Assembly (NCBI RefSeq): GCF_034427455.1
Contig: NZ_JAXQNN010000002.1
Location: forward strand, 806,001 to 870,000
DNA from: Jeotgalibacillus haloalkalitolerans
GTDB taxonomy: Bacteria > Bacillota > Bacilli > Bacillales > Jeotgalibacillaceae
Length of the DNA stretch: 64,000 nucleotides
Direction of reading: 5' to 3'
Made by a program: the position numbers and the translations under genes. This document shows positions 35,118 through 44,585 of the stretch, one piece after another. The notes below the pieces were generated by a model. It saw only the letters and a list, made by a program, of their open reading frames with translations. It had not been told where the DNA came from and did not search any database. The stretch's first letter is position 1, and each line of letters begins with the position of its first letter.

Positions 35118-37742
35118 CTACTTTGCATCGTACCAGGTGCTGCCATACGAGTAATCGACTTTCAATGGTACTGACAGCTCAACTGCTGACTCCATCACTT
35201 CAGGTACGATCTGTTCAAGCTTTTCGATTTCATCCTTCGGACACTCAAAAATCAGTTCATCGTGCACCTGAAGCAGCATACGCGTCTGAAGGTTTTCAGC
35301 TTTCAGCCGCTCGGCCATTTCAATCATGGCTTTTTTAATGATGTCAGCAGCTGTTCCCTGAATTGGTGTGTTCATTGCTGTACGTTCAGCAAAGCCTCTC
35401 AGGTTGAAATTTCTGCTTGTAATCTCCGGAATATATCTCCGGCGGTGCAGCAGTGTTTCAACATACCCCTTCTGTTTTGCCTCATGAATGATGTCATCCA
35501 TATATTCTTTCACTTTAGGGTAGCTGTCGAGGTACTTTTTAATAAAGTCAGCAGCTTCTTTTCTTGTAATATCAAGGCTTTGTGACAGCCCATAATCACT
35601 GATGCCATAGACAATCCCGAAGTTAACTGCTTTTGCATGTCTTCTCATTCCTGAAGTCACATTTTCTTTTGCGACGCCAAAGACGTCCATTGCGGTTTTT
35701 GTGTGGACATCCATCCCTTTATGGAAGGCTTCTTTTAAGCCCTCGTCATCTGAAATGTGTGCAAGTACTCTCAGTTCAATCTGTGAGTAGTCAGCAGCAA
35801 ACATGACCCATTCTTTTTCAGACGGGACAAATGCCTGTCTGATTTTACGGCCTTCTTCAAGTCTGATCGGGATATTCTGAAGATTTGGGTCAGTTGAACT
35901 CAACCGGCCTGTCTGAGTGAGCACCTGATTGTATCTTGTATGAATTTTATTTGAATCATCATGAATCACCTTGAGCAGCCCTTCAATATAAGTCGACTGC
36001 AGCTTACCCAGCTGTCTGAACAGCAGGATATGTTCAATGATTTCATGCTCCGGCTTTAACTTTTCCAGAATATCAGCTGATGTTGAATAGCCTGTTTTCG
36101 TTTTCTTTAATACAGGAAGCTTCAGATTCTCAAAAAGAATAACACCCAGCTGCTTCGGTGAGTTGATATTAAATTCCTCGCCGGCAATTCTGTAGATATC
36201 TGACTGGATCTCTTCAAGCTTTTTCTTAAGCTCCACGCCCATATCCTTTAAACGGTCGATATCAACCTGCACGCCTGTTCTTTCCATTTCAGCAAGAACG
36301 GCCGCAAGCGGCAGCTCAAGTTTTTCAAAAAGTTCAAGCTGTTCATTTTTCTCAAGCGCGCTGATACACGTTTCTTTAATCGCATGAATTGTTGCTGCTT
36401 TTCTTGCTGTGTGCTGCATCAGTTCATTTTTTTCAGGCACTTTCTTTTTAGCACCTTTGCCGTAAACTGATTCATCTGTCGGCACTGCATCTGCGCCATG
36501 ACGTTTTGCGATTGAAGCAAAATCATCCGCTGCTTCAGAAGCGTCAATGACGTAAGATGCAATCAGCAGATCAAAGTCTATTCCTTTTAAGTGCATACCT
36601 AGACGGTCAAAAGCGACAATTGACTCTTTCGCATCATAGACAGATTTTGTTACGTTCTCATCTTCAATCCATTTTTTAAACACCTCTGATTTTGCTGCAT
36701 TCTCAGGTGAGATAAAGTACGTTTTTTTATCAGCATGAACAGAGATCCCTAAAATATCTGCTGTGTGGTAGTTCACATCATATAGCTCCACATACAGTTC
36801 CGCATGAGAAGGAAGGTCACCGTCTTTGAAGTCTGTTACCTCTTCCCATTCGATATCTTTCAGTTCAATTTCTTCCTCTTCACCGTCCAGCTTATCAAGC
36901 AGTGAATTAAACCCTAGTTCCTTATACAGCTTTGTCAGCTTATCGTAATTTACTTCCTGCTTTTCAAGCTCATCCAGCTTGACAGTTACAGGTGCAGTCC
37001 TTGTAATCGTTGCGAGCTTCTTACTCATTTCAGCGAGCTGTTTGTTTTCTTCAAGCTTTTCCTTGAGCTTTTTACCGCTCACTTCATCAATTGAGTTCAA
37101 TACATTTTCAAGCGTGCCGAATTGCTTCAGCAGCTTAATCGCTGTTTTCTCACCGACACCCGGCACTCCCGGGATATTATCTGAGGAATCACCCATTAAC
37201 CCTTTCATATCGATAATCTGATCCGGCGTAAGACCGTATTTTTCTTCTATATGGGAAGGTGTATATTTCTCAAGGTCCGTAATCCCTTTTTTCGTAATAT
37301 CCACCCGGATTTTTTCAGACGCTAATTGCGTTAAATCCTTATCGCCTGAAATAACAACTGTTTCAAAGCCGTCTTTTTCAGCCTGTGTACTTAATGTACC
37401 GATAATGTCATCGGCTTCATATTGATCAAGCTCATAATATTTAATATTGTGGGCATCAAGTAAATCACGAATGAAAGGAAATTGTTCTGAAAGCTCAGGC
37501 GGAGTCTTTTGTCTGCCACCTTTATAGTCTTCAAATGTTTTGTGGCGGAACGTCGTTTTACCGGCGTCAAAAGCGACCATCAGGTGTGTCGGCTTTTCCT
37601 CATCCAGCAGTTTCATCAGCATGGTGGTAAATCCGTAAATCGCATTTGTATGTATGCCTTTATCATTGTTCAGTAATGGCAGGGCAAAAAAAGCACGATA
37701 GGCAATACTGTTCCCATCGATCAGCATTAATTTTTTCGACAA
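35118..37742 (-). CDS. polA: DNA polymerase I
   Basis: This repair and Okazaki-fragment polymerase of about 874 residues has an N-terminal 5-prime nuclease domain (MLIDGNSIAYRAFFALPLL, VVISGDKDLTQL). The 3-prime exonuclease-like domain appears to lack the usual acidic residues. The polymerase domain carries FAADYSQIELRVLAHIS, KAVNFGIVYGIS and LLQVHDELIFECP. The TTG at 37742 is chosen: GAGGAG lies 9 nt upstream, whereas the ATG at 37751 directly abuts it. Confidence 0.96.
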   Translation of the reverse strand: MSKKLMLIDGNSIAYRAFFALPLLNNDKGIHTNAIYGFTTMLMKLLDEEKPTHLMVAFDAGKTTFRHKTFEDYKGGRQKTPPELSEQFPFIRDLLDAHNIKYYELDQYEADDIIGTLSTQAEKDGFETVVISGDKDLTQLASEKIRVDITKKGITDLEKYTPSHIEEKYGLTPDQIIDMKGLMGDSSDNIPGVPGVGEKTAIKLLKQFGTLENVLNSIDEVSGKKLKEKLEENKQLAEMSKKLATITRTAPVTVKLDELEKQEVNYDKLTKLYKELGFNSLLDKLDGEEEEIELKDIEWEEVTDFKDGDLPSHAELYVELYDVNYHTADILGISVHADKKTYFISPENAAKSEVFKKWIEDENVTKSVYDAKESIVAFDRLGMHLKGIDFDLLIASYVIDASEAADDFASIAKRHGADAVPTDESVYGKGAKKKVPEKNELMQHTARKAATIHAIKETCISALEKNEQLELFEKLELPLAAVLAEMERTGVQVDIDRLKDMGVELKKKLEEIQSDIYRIAGEEFNINSPKQLGVILFENLKLPVLKKTKTGYSTSADILEKLKPEHEIIEHILLFRQLGKLQSTYIEGLLKVIHDDSNKIHTRYNQVLTQTGRLSSTDPNLQNIPIRLEEGRKIRQAFVPSEKEWVMFAADYSQIELRVLAHISDDEGLKEAFHKGMDVHTKTAMDVFGVAKENVTSGMRRHAKAVNFGIVYGISDYGLSQSLDITRKEAADFIKKYLDSYPKVKEYMDDIIHEAKQKGYVETLLHRRRYIPEITSRNFNLRGFAERTAMNTPIQGTAADIIKKAMIEMAERLKAENLQTRMLLQVHDELIFECPKDEIEKLEQIVPEVMESAVELSVPLKVDYSYGSTWYDAK

Positions 37743-37844
37743 ACCGATCATCTCCTCTATATCAAATTAACCCAGCGGCGGTTTGATCGCTAAAGTTTTG
37801 TTTACTAAATCGCTCTATTGAAAGCCCATTGTTGTTTTTGCACA

Positions 37845-37968
37845 GTTGGTGATTCTCGCTGCAGGGGGCGACTCCTATGGCAGGAAGGGACAGGTGAGGC
37901 TTATGGCGAAGCCTGCTGGCTCATCGCCCGGCCATGGAAAGCGTCCCCCTGGAGCGGAGATCACCAGC
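37845..37968 (-). repeat. GC-rich palindromic intergenic repeat, copy 10
   Basis: Nearly identical to copy 6 over 124 bp, 14 kb away, including ends TTGGTGATTCTCGCT and AGCGGAGATCACCAGC. It lies between polA and the hflC terminator. Confidence 0.9.
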
Positions 37969-37978
37969 CTACTTCATA

Positions 37979-38036
37979 AAAAAAGCTGTTTTCCCTCTTC
38001 ATTTTAGCATGTCCAAAATGAAAGGGAAAACAGCGG
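37979..38036 (-). terminator. Rho-independent terminator after hflC
   Basis: A long hairpin (GCTGTTTTCCCT...AGGGAAAACAGC with an inner TCATTTT/AAAATGA pair) is followed by a T run on the minus strand. Confidence 0.9.
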
Positions 38037-38039
38037 GCA

Positions 38040-38996
38040 TTATTCTGTTATACCTTGAAGAAGTGACGCGTATGGTGAATCAGACGGCAGAATGATCATT
38101 GTTTCATCATTTACCGTTGTCTTGTATGATTCAAGTGTTCTATAGAGCTCATAGAACTCCGGGTCCTCAGAGAATGCCTCATTATACATTCTTGCAGCCT
38201 CTGCTTCACCTTCTGCACGAATCACATCTGCATCAGCATTCGCCGTTGATAGAAGCTCTCTTACTTCACGGTCTGTATTAGCTTCAATCCTGTTTTTGTT
38301 GGCATCGCCTGTAGACAGGTAATCCTGTGCTGTTGCCTGACGCTCAGAGATCATATTCGTATAAACCGCCTGTTCATTTTCTTCAGGAAGGTTTGTCTGT
38401 TTCATGCGTACATCAACCACTTCAATTCCAAATTGCTCCTGTTTCAGAAGTTCATTTACCCTCTCAGTAATCCGGTCATTCAAACTTCCCCGGGAGGATT
38501 TTTCATCATTAATAATCTGATCATAATCAAACTGACCAAGCTCAGATCTGACAACCGAGTAAATATATTCTTCCATACGTGACTCAGCGTTTATCATCGT
38601 ACCGGCGTTAGAGATCATGCTGACCGGATCAGTGATACGCCAGACTGAATAGTTATCAATAATCAGTCTCTTTTTGTCTTTTGTATTGATTTCCGCTTCT
38701 GACACATCATAGGTCATTTGATACTTAGGCAGTGTTGTCACTGATTGTACAAAAGGAATTTTCGCGTTTAAGCCGGGCTCGTCAATGATTTTAACCACTT
38801 CTCCAAACTGTCGTACAACCCGGTATTCACCTTCTTTTACAATGAACACATTTAAAAGTGTCGTAATCAGGAGGAACAGTAATAGACCAATGAGTATGAA
38901 TACCTTAGTGAATTTCCGCCACTCAATCTCTGTTTTTGGTTTATTAGTTTTCGGCTTTTTATTAAATTCAAAAATTTTATTCTGATCATTGTCCAT
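38040..38996 (-). CDS. hflC: Protease modulator HflC
   Basis: This 318-residue SPFH/prohibitin-family protein has one N-terminal membrane helix (about residues 30-50) and a band-7 domain (VKEGEYRVVRQFGEV). A long helical segment rich in E/A/R follows. With HflK it forms a membrane complex that modulates FtsH in other bacteria. The ATG at 38996, with GAGGA upstream, is chosen; it overlaps the hflK stop by 11 bp, implying coupled translation. Confidence 0.9.
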   Translation of the reverse strand: MDNDQNKIFEFNKKPKTNKPKTEIEWRKFTKVFILIGLLLFLLITTLLNVFIVKEGEYRVVRQFGEVVKIIDEPGLNAKIPFVQSVTTLPKYQMTYDVSEAEINTKDKKRLIIDNYSVWRITDPVSMISNAGTMINAESRMEEYIYSVVRSELGQFDYDQIINDEKSSRGSLNDRITERVNELLKQEQFGIEVVDVRMKQTNLPEENEQAVYTNMISERQATAQDYLSTGDANKNRIEANTDREVRELLSTANADADVIRAEGEAEAARMYNEAFSEDPEFYELYRTLESYKTTVNDETMIILPSDSPYASLLQGITE

Positions 38997-39954
38997 TTGC
39001 AGATTCCTCACTTTCTTCAGTCACTGCGGGCTGCTGCTGACGCTCCGGCTTTAAAGGGAGGTATTTCATAGTATCGCCGTCATCATTCATGATATAGAGC
39101 TTTGTACCAGGGAGTACCTCTTCCAATGTTTCAAGGATTAAGCGCTCACGGGTAATTTCAGGGTTATTTTGATACTCGATCAGAATTTCATTAAAGATGG
39201 CAATATCTCCTCGCGCCTGTTCGATTCTGGAAGCTCTCTCACCTTCGGCTCTTGAAATAATTGCGTCTTTTTCACCTTTTGCTTCATTCACTTTCTGGCT
39301 GCGATATTTTTTCGCTTCATTTTCTTTCGTAATCGCGCCTTCACGTGCATCTGTTACAGCAGTAAATGCCTGACGCACTTCAGCATTCGGGAGTTCAACA
39401 TCCTGCAGCTGGACTGCCTGTACTGAAACACCGATCTCATATTTTTCAATTAGTGATGCGAGCAGCTCTCTTGTTTCAGCCTCAATTTCCGCCTTACCTG
39501 AAGTCAGGGCAGCATCGATTGTGGAGCTTCCGATAATACTTCTGATTGATGCTGACGTTGCATCGTATAAAACTTCCTGTGGATCCTCAGCGTTGAATAA
39601 ATAATCTTTTGGTTCTGTAATTTTCCACTGTACTACAAGGTCTGCAAGCACGATATATTCATCTCCGGTAATCATCACAGTTTCTTCAGGAAAGGATTTG
39701 ATTTCTCCATCTTCCTCTTCATAACCGAACTGAAGACTAAATGTTTCCTTAGATAAAATTTCTACTTGCTGTATTGGCCAGGGCAGTTTAAATTTCAGCC
39801 CGGATTCTGTAATTGTTTCGTTGGCTTCACCAAATGTCAGAACGAGTGCCTGTTCTGATTCATCGACTGTGTACCATGATGTAAAAAGAACAATTAATAA
39901 TAATGCCGAACCGACGACAATGCCAATGCCGGCCATGATCCGCCTGATACTCAT
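38986..39954 (-). CDS. hflK: FtsH protease activity modulator HflK
   Basis: This 322-residue SPFH protein has an N-terminal membrane helix (about residues 7-28). The band-7 domain begins VDESEQALVLTFGEAN, and a coiled region ENEAKKYRSQKVNEAKGEKDA lies near 215. The C-terminal tail is rich in Q and E. It is the upstream partner of hflC. The pair lies between polA and phoR, a place where B. subtilis has no such genes, so it is lineage-specific content at this locus. Confidence 0.9.
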   Translation of the reverse strand: MSIRRIMAGIGIVVGSALLLIVLFTSWYTVDESEQALVLTFGEANETITESGLKFKLPWPIQQVEILSKETFSLQFGYEEEDGEIKSFPEETVMITGDEYIVLADLVVQWKITEPKDYLFNAEDPQEVLYDATSASIRSIIGSSTIDAALTSGKAEIEAETRELLASLIEKYEIGVSVQAVQLQDVELPNAEVRQAFTAVTDAREGAITKENEAKKYRSQKVNEAKGEKDAIISRAEGERASRIEQARGDIAIFNEILIEYQNNPEITRERLILETLEEVLPGTKLYIMNDDGDTMKYLPLKPERQQQPAVTEESEESANGQ

Positions 39955-40033
39955 GTCTATCTTCCTTTCTGTATGTAATAACTTCTATACGTTAAATATT
40001 ACAAAAAGGTTTCAAGATCTTTTAAGCACAATA

Positions 40034-40068
40034 GAAAAAGCGTGAACGGGGTCTGTTCACGCTTTTTC
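40034..40068 (-). terminator. Terminator after phoR
   Basis: AAAAAGCGTGAAC pairs with GTTCACGCTTTTT around a 7-nt loop; A and T runs lie on both sides. Confidence 0.88.
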
Positions 40069-40171
40069 TTGGGGTTCCCTGGATGAAGGGGTTTTCACTT
40101 AGTATCTTATCAATGAAATATTAAGTCACTGTCATGCCAGTGTAAATTTCATGTAAAGATTCACATTCCTG

Positions 40172-41941
40172 CTACTTATTCACTTTTAACGGTAATGTGA
40201 TTGTGAAAACCGTTCCTTTCTCAGGTTCACTGTCTACAGTGATTTCACCGTTATGAACTTCGATGATATGTTTTACAATTGCTAGTCCAAGTCCTGTCCC
40301 TCCGGAATTTCTGCTGCGCGCTTTATCCACTCTGTAAAAGCGTTCAAAAATCCGTGAGAGCTCTTCTTTCTCCATACCAATCCCATGGTCTATAAACTGC
40401 AGCTGAATTCGATCCTCCAGCTTTTTAGATTTAACGATGACATCCTGATTGGCATAAGAGTACGTTAAAGCATTGGTCAGCAGGTTAATAAACACCTGCT
40501 TCAGTCTGTCTGCATCTCCTTCAATCATCAGAGGTTTCTGCAGGTCCAGCTGGATAGAGGCATTTTTTTGATTTGCCTTATGAGTCATCATCATAGAGAC
40601 ATCCTCTAAGGTTTCAGCAATATCGACCTGACCAAGCGTTAACTTGAATCCCTGCTGCTCAACTCGAGAAAGCTCCAGAAGATCCTGAATGAGCATTTGC
40701 AGCCTGTCACTTTCTTTTGCGATGATTTGAAGAAATGACTCCAGTGCACCTTTATCATTCATCGCACCATCAAGCAGTGTTTCTGTAAATCCTTTAATCG
40801 AAGTAATTGGCGTTTTTACTTCATGTGATACATTGGCCACAAAGTCTTTTCTCATCTGCTCGAGTTTTTTCAGCTCTGAGATATCATGAAACACCAGGAC
40901 AATGCCCTGCCATGCACTGCGTTCACCGATAATCGGCGCACCATACACTTCAAGGTGCTTCTGAGGAAATGTCTCTTCAATCAGAATCTGTTTTCTGACG
41001 CGCTGTTCTGTTAAAAACACTTCTTCAGCAAGCGCATTGACCTGCTGGTTTTTAAAAACGTCCACATAGCTTTCATTTAGGACGTCTTCTATTTTCGAAT
41101 GAAAGAAAGTGAGGAATGGCCGGTTAACAAGAACAATATACCCCTGCTTGTCAATCATGATCAGACCGCTACCCATGTTTTCAATCAATGTTTTTAACCG
41201 ATCCTGCTGGACAGACTGCTCACTGACCATTTCCTGAAGGTTTCTTGCAAGAATGTTAATCGCATTGCTTAACATACCTGTTTCATCTGCCCGATCTTCA
41301 AATGTCCGCGCCTTATAATTCCCTTTAGCAAGCTGAATGGCCACTTCAGTCGCTGATTCGATCGGCTTTGTATATTGGTTTGTAATTCTGGCACCGATAT
41401 AAATGATCATCCCAAGCGCGGCACCGAGTGTGATCGCCAATATCAGCCAGATCTGCCGGTATACATTTTCCAGGTTATCAAAAGAAGCGGCAAGAACGAC
41501 ATAACCACTTTCAGAACCTGTTTCCACATTACTGATATAATAAAAGTTTGTATCATCAGTATCCGCCGGGAACCTTACAATACCGTTTGAAGGTCCAGGC
41601 AGAGAGTTATCAATCTCATCAAGCATCATCTCATGGTCAATATCTGAGACTGTCTGACCGGAATCGTACACCATTTCAGTATCTTCATTTAAGATTGTGA
41701 TTCTCGTTTCCAGGACTTCACTCAGTTCATCAAATAATTCAGATCTCAACTCATTAAAAGACGGCTCACGTTCAGTCTGGTTAATCACAATATTCATTTC
41801 TTTTTCTATTCTTGAGTGCAGTGCATTCAGATAATAAGATTTCACCAATTCTCCGATGATAATCCCAAGGCCTACCAGCACTAACACAATCAGCGTTATT
41901 AATGCAAAGAGCAGCCGGCCTTTAAATGAAGTCAGCCTCAC
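40172..41941 (-). CDS. phoR: Phosphate-response sensor kinase PhoR
   Basis: This 589-residue membrane histidine kinase has two membrane helices (about residues 8-32 and 162-185) flanking an extracytoplasmic PAS-like domain. HAMP (about 185-240) and PAS (about 245-350) domains follow. The phosphoacceptor lies in VANVSHEVKTPITSIKGF near 368, and the ATPase has FINLLTNAL and GGTGLGLAIVKH. The start is a GTG overlapping the phoP stop by 4 bp (GTGA). Confidence 0.95.
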   Translation of the reverse strand: MRLTSFKGRLLFALITLIVLVLVGLGIIIGELVKSYYLNALHSRIEKEMNIVINQTEREPSFNELRSELFDELSEVLETRITILNEDTEMVYDSGQTVSDIDHEMMLDEIDNSLPGPSNGIVRFPADTDDTNFYYISNVETGSESGYVVLAASFDNLENVYRQIWLILAITLGAALGMIIYIGARITNQYTKPIESATEVAIQLAKGNYKARTFEDRADETGMLSNAINILARNLQEMVSEQSVQQDRLKTLIENMGSGLIMIDKQGYIVLVNRPFLTFFHSKIEDVLNESYVDVFKNQQVNALAEEVFLTEQRVRKQILIEETFPQKHLEVYGAPIIGERSAWQGIVLVFHDISELKKLEQMRKDFVANVSHEVKTPITSIKGFTETLLDGAMNDKGALESFLQIIAKESDRLQMLIQDLLELSRVEQQGFKLTLGQVDIAETLEDVSMMMTHKANQKNASIQLDLQKPLMIEGDADRLKQVFINLLTNALTYSYANQDVIVKSKKLEDRIQLQFIDHGIGMEKEELSRIFERFYRVDKARSRNSGGTGLGLAIVKHIIEVHNGEITVDSEPEKGTVFTITLPLKVNK

Positions 41942-42648
41942 GTTACTTTTGGCTTCTCCATTTTATAACCAAGACCCCTGATTGTTTTAATATAAACCGG
42001 CTTTTTCGTATTCTCTTCAATCTTTTCACGTAAATGGCTGATGTGAACATCCACAATACGTGTATCCCCTGCAAAGTCATAGTTCCAGACTGTCTGTAAA
42101 AGCTGATCTCTCGTTAATACGCGGCCTTTATTTTCAATTAAATACACGAGTAATTCAAATTCTTTCGGCGTCAGATCAATATGCTCCCCTTTATAGAAAG
42201 CTTCATATTGTTCAGGATATACCTTCACTTCCCCAAGCTCGATAAAATCCTCTTCCACCTCAGGTTCTTTTACTTCCAACCGTCCTGACCTGCGGAGGAT
42301 CGCCTTTACTCTCGCTACAACTTCCCGTGGACTGAATGGTTTTGTCATATAATCATCAGCACCAAGCTCAAGACCGAGTACTTTATCAAACTCCTCATCT
42401 TTTGCAGTCAGCATAATGATTGGTATATGAATCTGTTTTTGGCGAAGCTGCTTGCACACTTCAATGCCATCCATTACCGGGAGCATCAGATCGAGCACCA
42501 GCAGATCAGGATCTTCACTTTCTACAAGCGCAATTCCTTCAGCACCGTCATATGCCGTTAATACTTCATAGCCTGACTGTTCCAAATTATACTTTAACAG
42601 TGTCACAATCGACTGTTCATCATCTACAACCAGTACTTTTTTCTTCAT
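41938..42648 (-). CDS. phoP: Phosphate-response regulator PhoP
   Basis: This 236-residue OmpR-type response regulator has its phosphoacceptor aspartate in LLVLDLMLPVMDG (about residue 53) and a C-terminal winged helix (about 135-232, LTPKEFELLVYLIENKGRVLTRDQLL). With PhoR it controls phosphate-starvation genes. A TATAAT lies about 60 bp upstream but no good -35 is visible. Confidence 0.96.
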   Translation of the reverse strand: MKKKVLVVDDEQSIVTLLKYNLEQSGYEVLTAYDGAEGIALVESEDPDLLVLDLMLPVMDGIEVCKQLRQKQIHIPIIMLTAKDEEFDKVLGLELGADDYMTKPFSPREVVARVKAILRRSGRLEVKEPEVEEDFIELGEVKVYPEQYEAFYKGEHIDLTPKEFELLVYLIENKGRVLTRDQLLQTVWNYDFAGDTRIVDVHISHLREKIEENTKKPVYIKTIRGLGYKMEKPKVT

Positions 42649-42760
42649 CTTAACCCTCCAGAAGCTAGTATTAACCCCAGATCATCCGATTCCATTATAG
42701 TACAAATTCAGCAGGGATGGCGATTTTATTATGTGAATTGTAAAGTATAGATTAGCCGCT

Positions 42761-42882
42761 GCTGATCTCCGCTTCAGGCGGACGCTTTCCGGACGGTGGT
42801 TGCTGAGCCTCCTTAGGCAAGCCTTGCGGGGTCTCAGCTTCCCGCTGTACCGGAGTCGCCGCCTTACGCTCCAATCATCAGC
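42761..42882 (+). repeat. GC-rich palindromic intergenic repeat, copy 11
   Basis: Ends GCTGAT/ATCAGC pair. The middle stem is GCTGAG/CTCAGC, the compensated form, between GGACGCTTTCC and GGAGTCGCCGCC. It lies between phoP and the MaoC-like gene. Confidence 0.9.
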
Positions 42883-42914
42883 TAAATGGAAATAAATTCA
42901 TACTAGTTAATTTT

Positions 42915-42946
42915 CAAAAAAAAGACCTTATAAGAAGGTCTTTTAG
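42915..42946 (-). terminator. Terminator after the MaoC-like gene
   Basis: AAAGACCTTCTTATAAGGTCTTT is followed by a T run on the minus strand and overlaps the stop codon. Confidence 0.87.
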
Positions 42947-43419
42947 AAATTTTCCAGTGCTGAACTGTTAAATTTTTGAAGTTTGTCCGGTGGGCAGACG
43001 ACGACTGTTCCTTCAATGACTGTGTCTCCGCTTTCATCTGTGCCGCGCACGCTGATTTCAACTTCTGATTTCGGGCGGTCAATGGCTTTAATTTCAAATA
43101 CATAGTCTACAGTCGCATAGTGGTATAACGGTTTTGGAAAGCTCAGATTGTGACTCTTTATATGAGATCCCGGTCCAGGCATATATTTTGAAACAGCTGA
43201 TGTCACAAATCCTGTCAGCATGATTGTTGGTACAATCGGTTTTTTATATGAGGTCTGTGAAGCATAGTCGTGCTGAATATAAAGTGGATTTGAATCATTC
43301 GTTAATCCCAGAAATAACAGCAGGTCCTTATCTTCGATTTTTTCAGTTAGTGTTAATTTTTCTCCGATTGACATATCTTCAATCTGACGTCCGATCTTTC
43401 TTTTTTTCCCCAGTAACAT
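42943..43419 (-). CDS. MaoC-like hot-dog fold dehydratase
   Basis: This 158-residue protein resembles MaoC/R-specific enoyl-CoA hydratase domains. The region FLGLTNDSNPLYIQHDYAS (about residues 35-55) holds the D and H of the hydratase motif, and IVPTIMLTGFVTSAVSKYMPGPGSHI follows. It may act on acyl-CoA or acyl-ACP substrates, but the substrate is unknown. It lies between the TCA genes and phoPR and ends at its own terminator. Confidence 0.8.
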   Translation of the reverse strand: MLLGKKRKIGRQIEDMSIGEKLTLTEKIEDKDLLLFLGLTNDSNPLYIQHDYASQTSYKKPIVPTIMLTGFVTSAVSKYMPGPGSHIKSHNLSFPKPLYHYATVDYVFEIKAIDRPKSEVEISVRGTDESGDTVIEGTVVVCPPDKLQKFNSSALENF

Positions 43420-43539
43420 GTTTATTCCCCCTTGATGACTTTGATCATAACCCCTGAGTTTTTTTCAATATTTTTTAATCCTCTGTCTTCATTATAAGTG
43501 AAGTATCTTATATTAAGTAAGCTTTTTATCTCACTTTGC

Positions 43540-43573
43540 AAAAAAGGAACTGCCCGGTTCAGCAGTTCCTCCT
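43540..43573 (-). terminator. Rho-independent terminator after mdh
   Basis: GGAACTGC pairs with GCAGTTCC, followed by TTTTTTGC on the minus strand. It ends the citZ-icd-mdh group. Confidence 0.87.
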
Positions 43574-43578
43574 CATAT

Positions 43579-44523
43579 TCAAGTTGATGATAATGCACTC
43601 ATCACACTGCGTACTGAATCTGCAGATTTTTGAAGCTGTGTTTTCTCTTCATCTGTCAGGTCAAGCTCAATGATCTTTTCGATCCCCTTGCCCCCAAGAA
43701 CTGTCGGCACGCCAAGGTAGATCCCATCAAAGCCGTATTCACCTTCAAGATAGGCAACTGACGGTAATACACGCTTTTGATCTTTTAAGATCGCTTCAGT
43801 CATTTCCATCAGAGCTGCAGCCGGCGCATAATAAGCTGAACCGTTACCAAGCAGTGCGACAATTTCACCGCCGCCTTTTCTTGTGCGCTCGATGATTTCC
43901 TCAAGACGTTCTTTTGGAATTAATTTTTCAAGCGGAACACCGCCTGCATTTGAATAGCGCGTCAGTGGTACCATGTCATCTCCGTGACCACCAAGTACAA
44001 ACCCCTGAATATCCTTCACAGATAAACCGAGTTCTTCAGCTACAAATGTATTGAATCTTGCAGTATCCAGTACGCCGGATTGACCAATCACACGTTCTTT
44101 CGGGAAGCCGGACTCTTTAAATACTGTATATGTCATCGCATCCACTGGGTTTGACAGTACCAGAATCGTTGTGTCAGGTGAATGTTTCACAATTTCAGCA
44201 GTGACTGATTTCATGATTTTTTCATTCGTCTGTACAAGGTCATCACGGCTCATACCCGGTTTTCTCGGCAGCCCTGCAGTAATGATAACAACATCAGAAT
44301 CTGCAGTGTCAGCATAATCAGATGTACCTTTAATTGTTACGTCATAACCGAACACAGGACCCGCTTCAAGCATATCGAGCGCTTTCCCTTTTGTCGGCCC
44401 TTCATTTTGAGGAATGTCTACAAGCACGATATCTCCAAGTTCTTTTTGAGCTAAAAACAATGCAGTTGTAGCACCGGTAAAACCTGCGCCAACTACCGAG
44501 ATTTTATTACGTGTAAATGCCAT
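43579..44523 (-). CDS. mdh: Malate dehydrogenase
   Basis: This 314-residue NAD-dependent enzyme oxidises malate to oxaloacetate in the TCA cycle. The nucleotide-binding loop [14 protein letters not shown] (residues 9-22), the substrate arginine loop [13 protein letters not shown] (about 81-93) and the catalytic histidine in [15 protein letters not shown] (about 180) are present. The ATG at 44523 follows GGGAGG; an upstream in-frame ATG has no site. It is third in citZ-icd-mdh. Confidence 0.97.
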   Translation of the reverse strand: MAFTRNKISVVGAGFTGATTALFLAQKELGDIVLVDIPQNEGPTKGKALDMLEAGPVFGYDVTIKGTSDYADTADSDVVIITAGLPRKPGMSRDDLVQTNEKIMKSVTAEIVKHSPDTTILVLSNPVDAMTYTVFKESGFPKERVIGQSGVLDTARFNTFVAEELGLSVKDIQGFVLGGHGDDMVPLTRYSNAGGVPLEKLIPKERLEEIIERTRKGGGEIVALLGNGSAYYAPAAALMEMTEAILKDQKRVLPSVAYLEGEYGFDGIYLGVPTVLGGKGIEKIIELDLTDEEKTQLQKSADSVRSVMSALSST

Positions 44524-44556
44524 TTCTAATTCCTCCCAGTAAAAAATTATGTAGTT

Positions 44557-44580
44557 AAAGGCCGGCAAATGCCGGCCTGA
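44557..44580. other. Intercistronic hairpin between icd and mdh
   Basis: AGGCCGGC and GCCGGCCT form a strong 8-bp stem with a 4-nt loop but no T run follows, so it is more likely an mRNA stabilising or processing structure than a terminator. Confidence 0.65.
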
Positions 44581-44585
44581 ATGTC

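Noticed and set aside
36600-37300. Truncated or frameshifted polA
   Set aside because: The exonuclease-like middle domain lacks acidic residues as in other Bacillus DNA polymerase I proteins; the frame is intact.
42721-42757. PhoP boxes upstream of phoP
   Set aside because: TTTACA and TTCACA occur on the minus strand but their spacing does not fit the direct-repeat pattern expected for PhoP binding.
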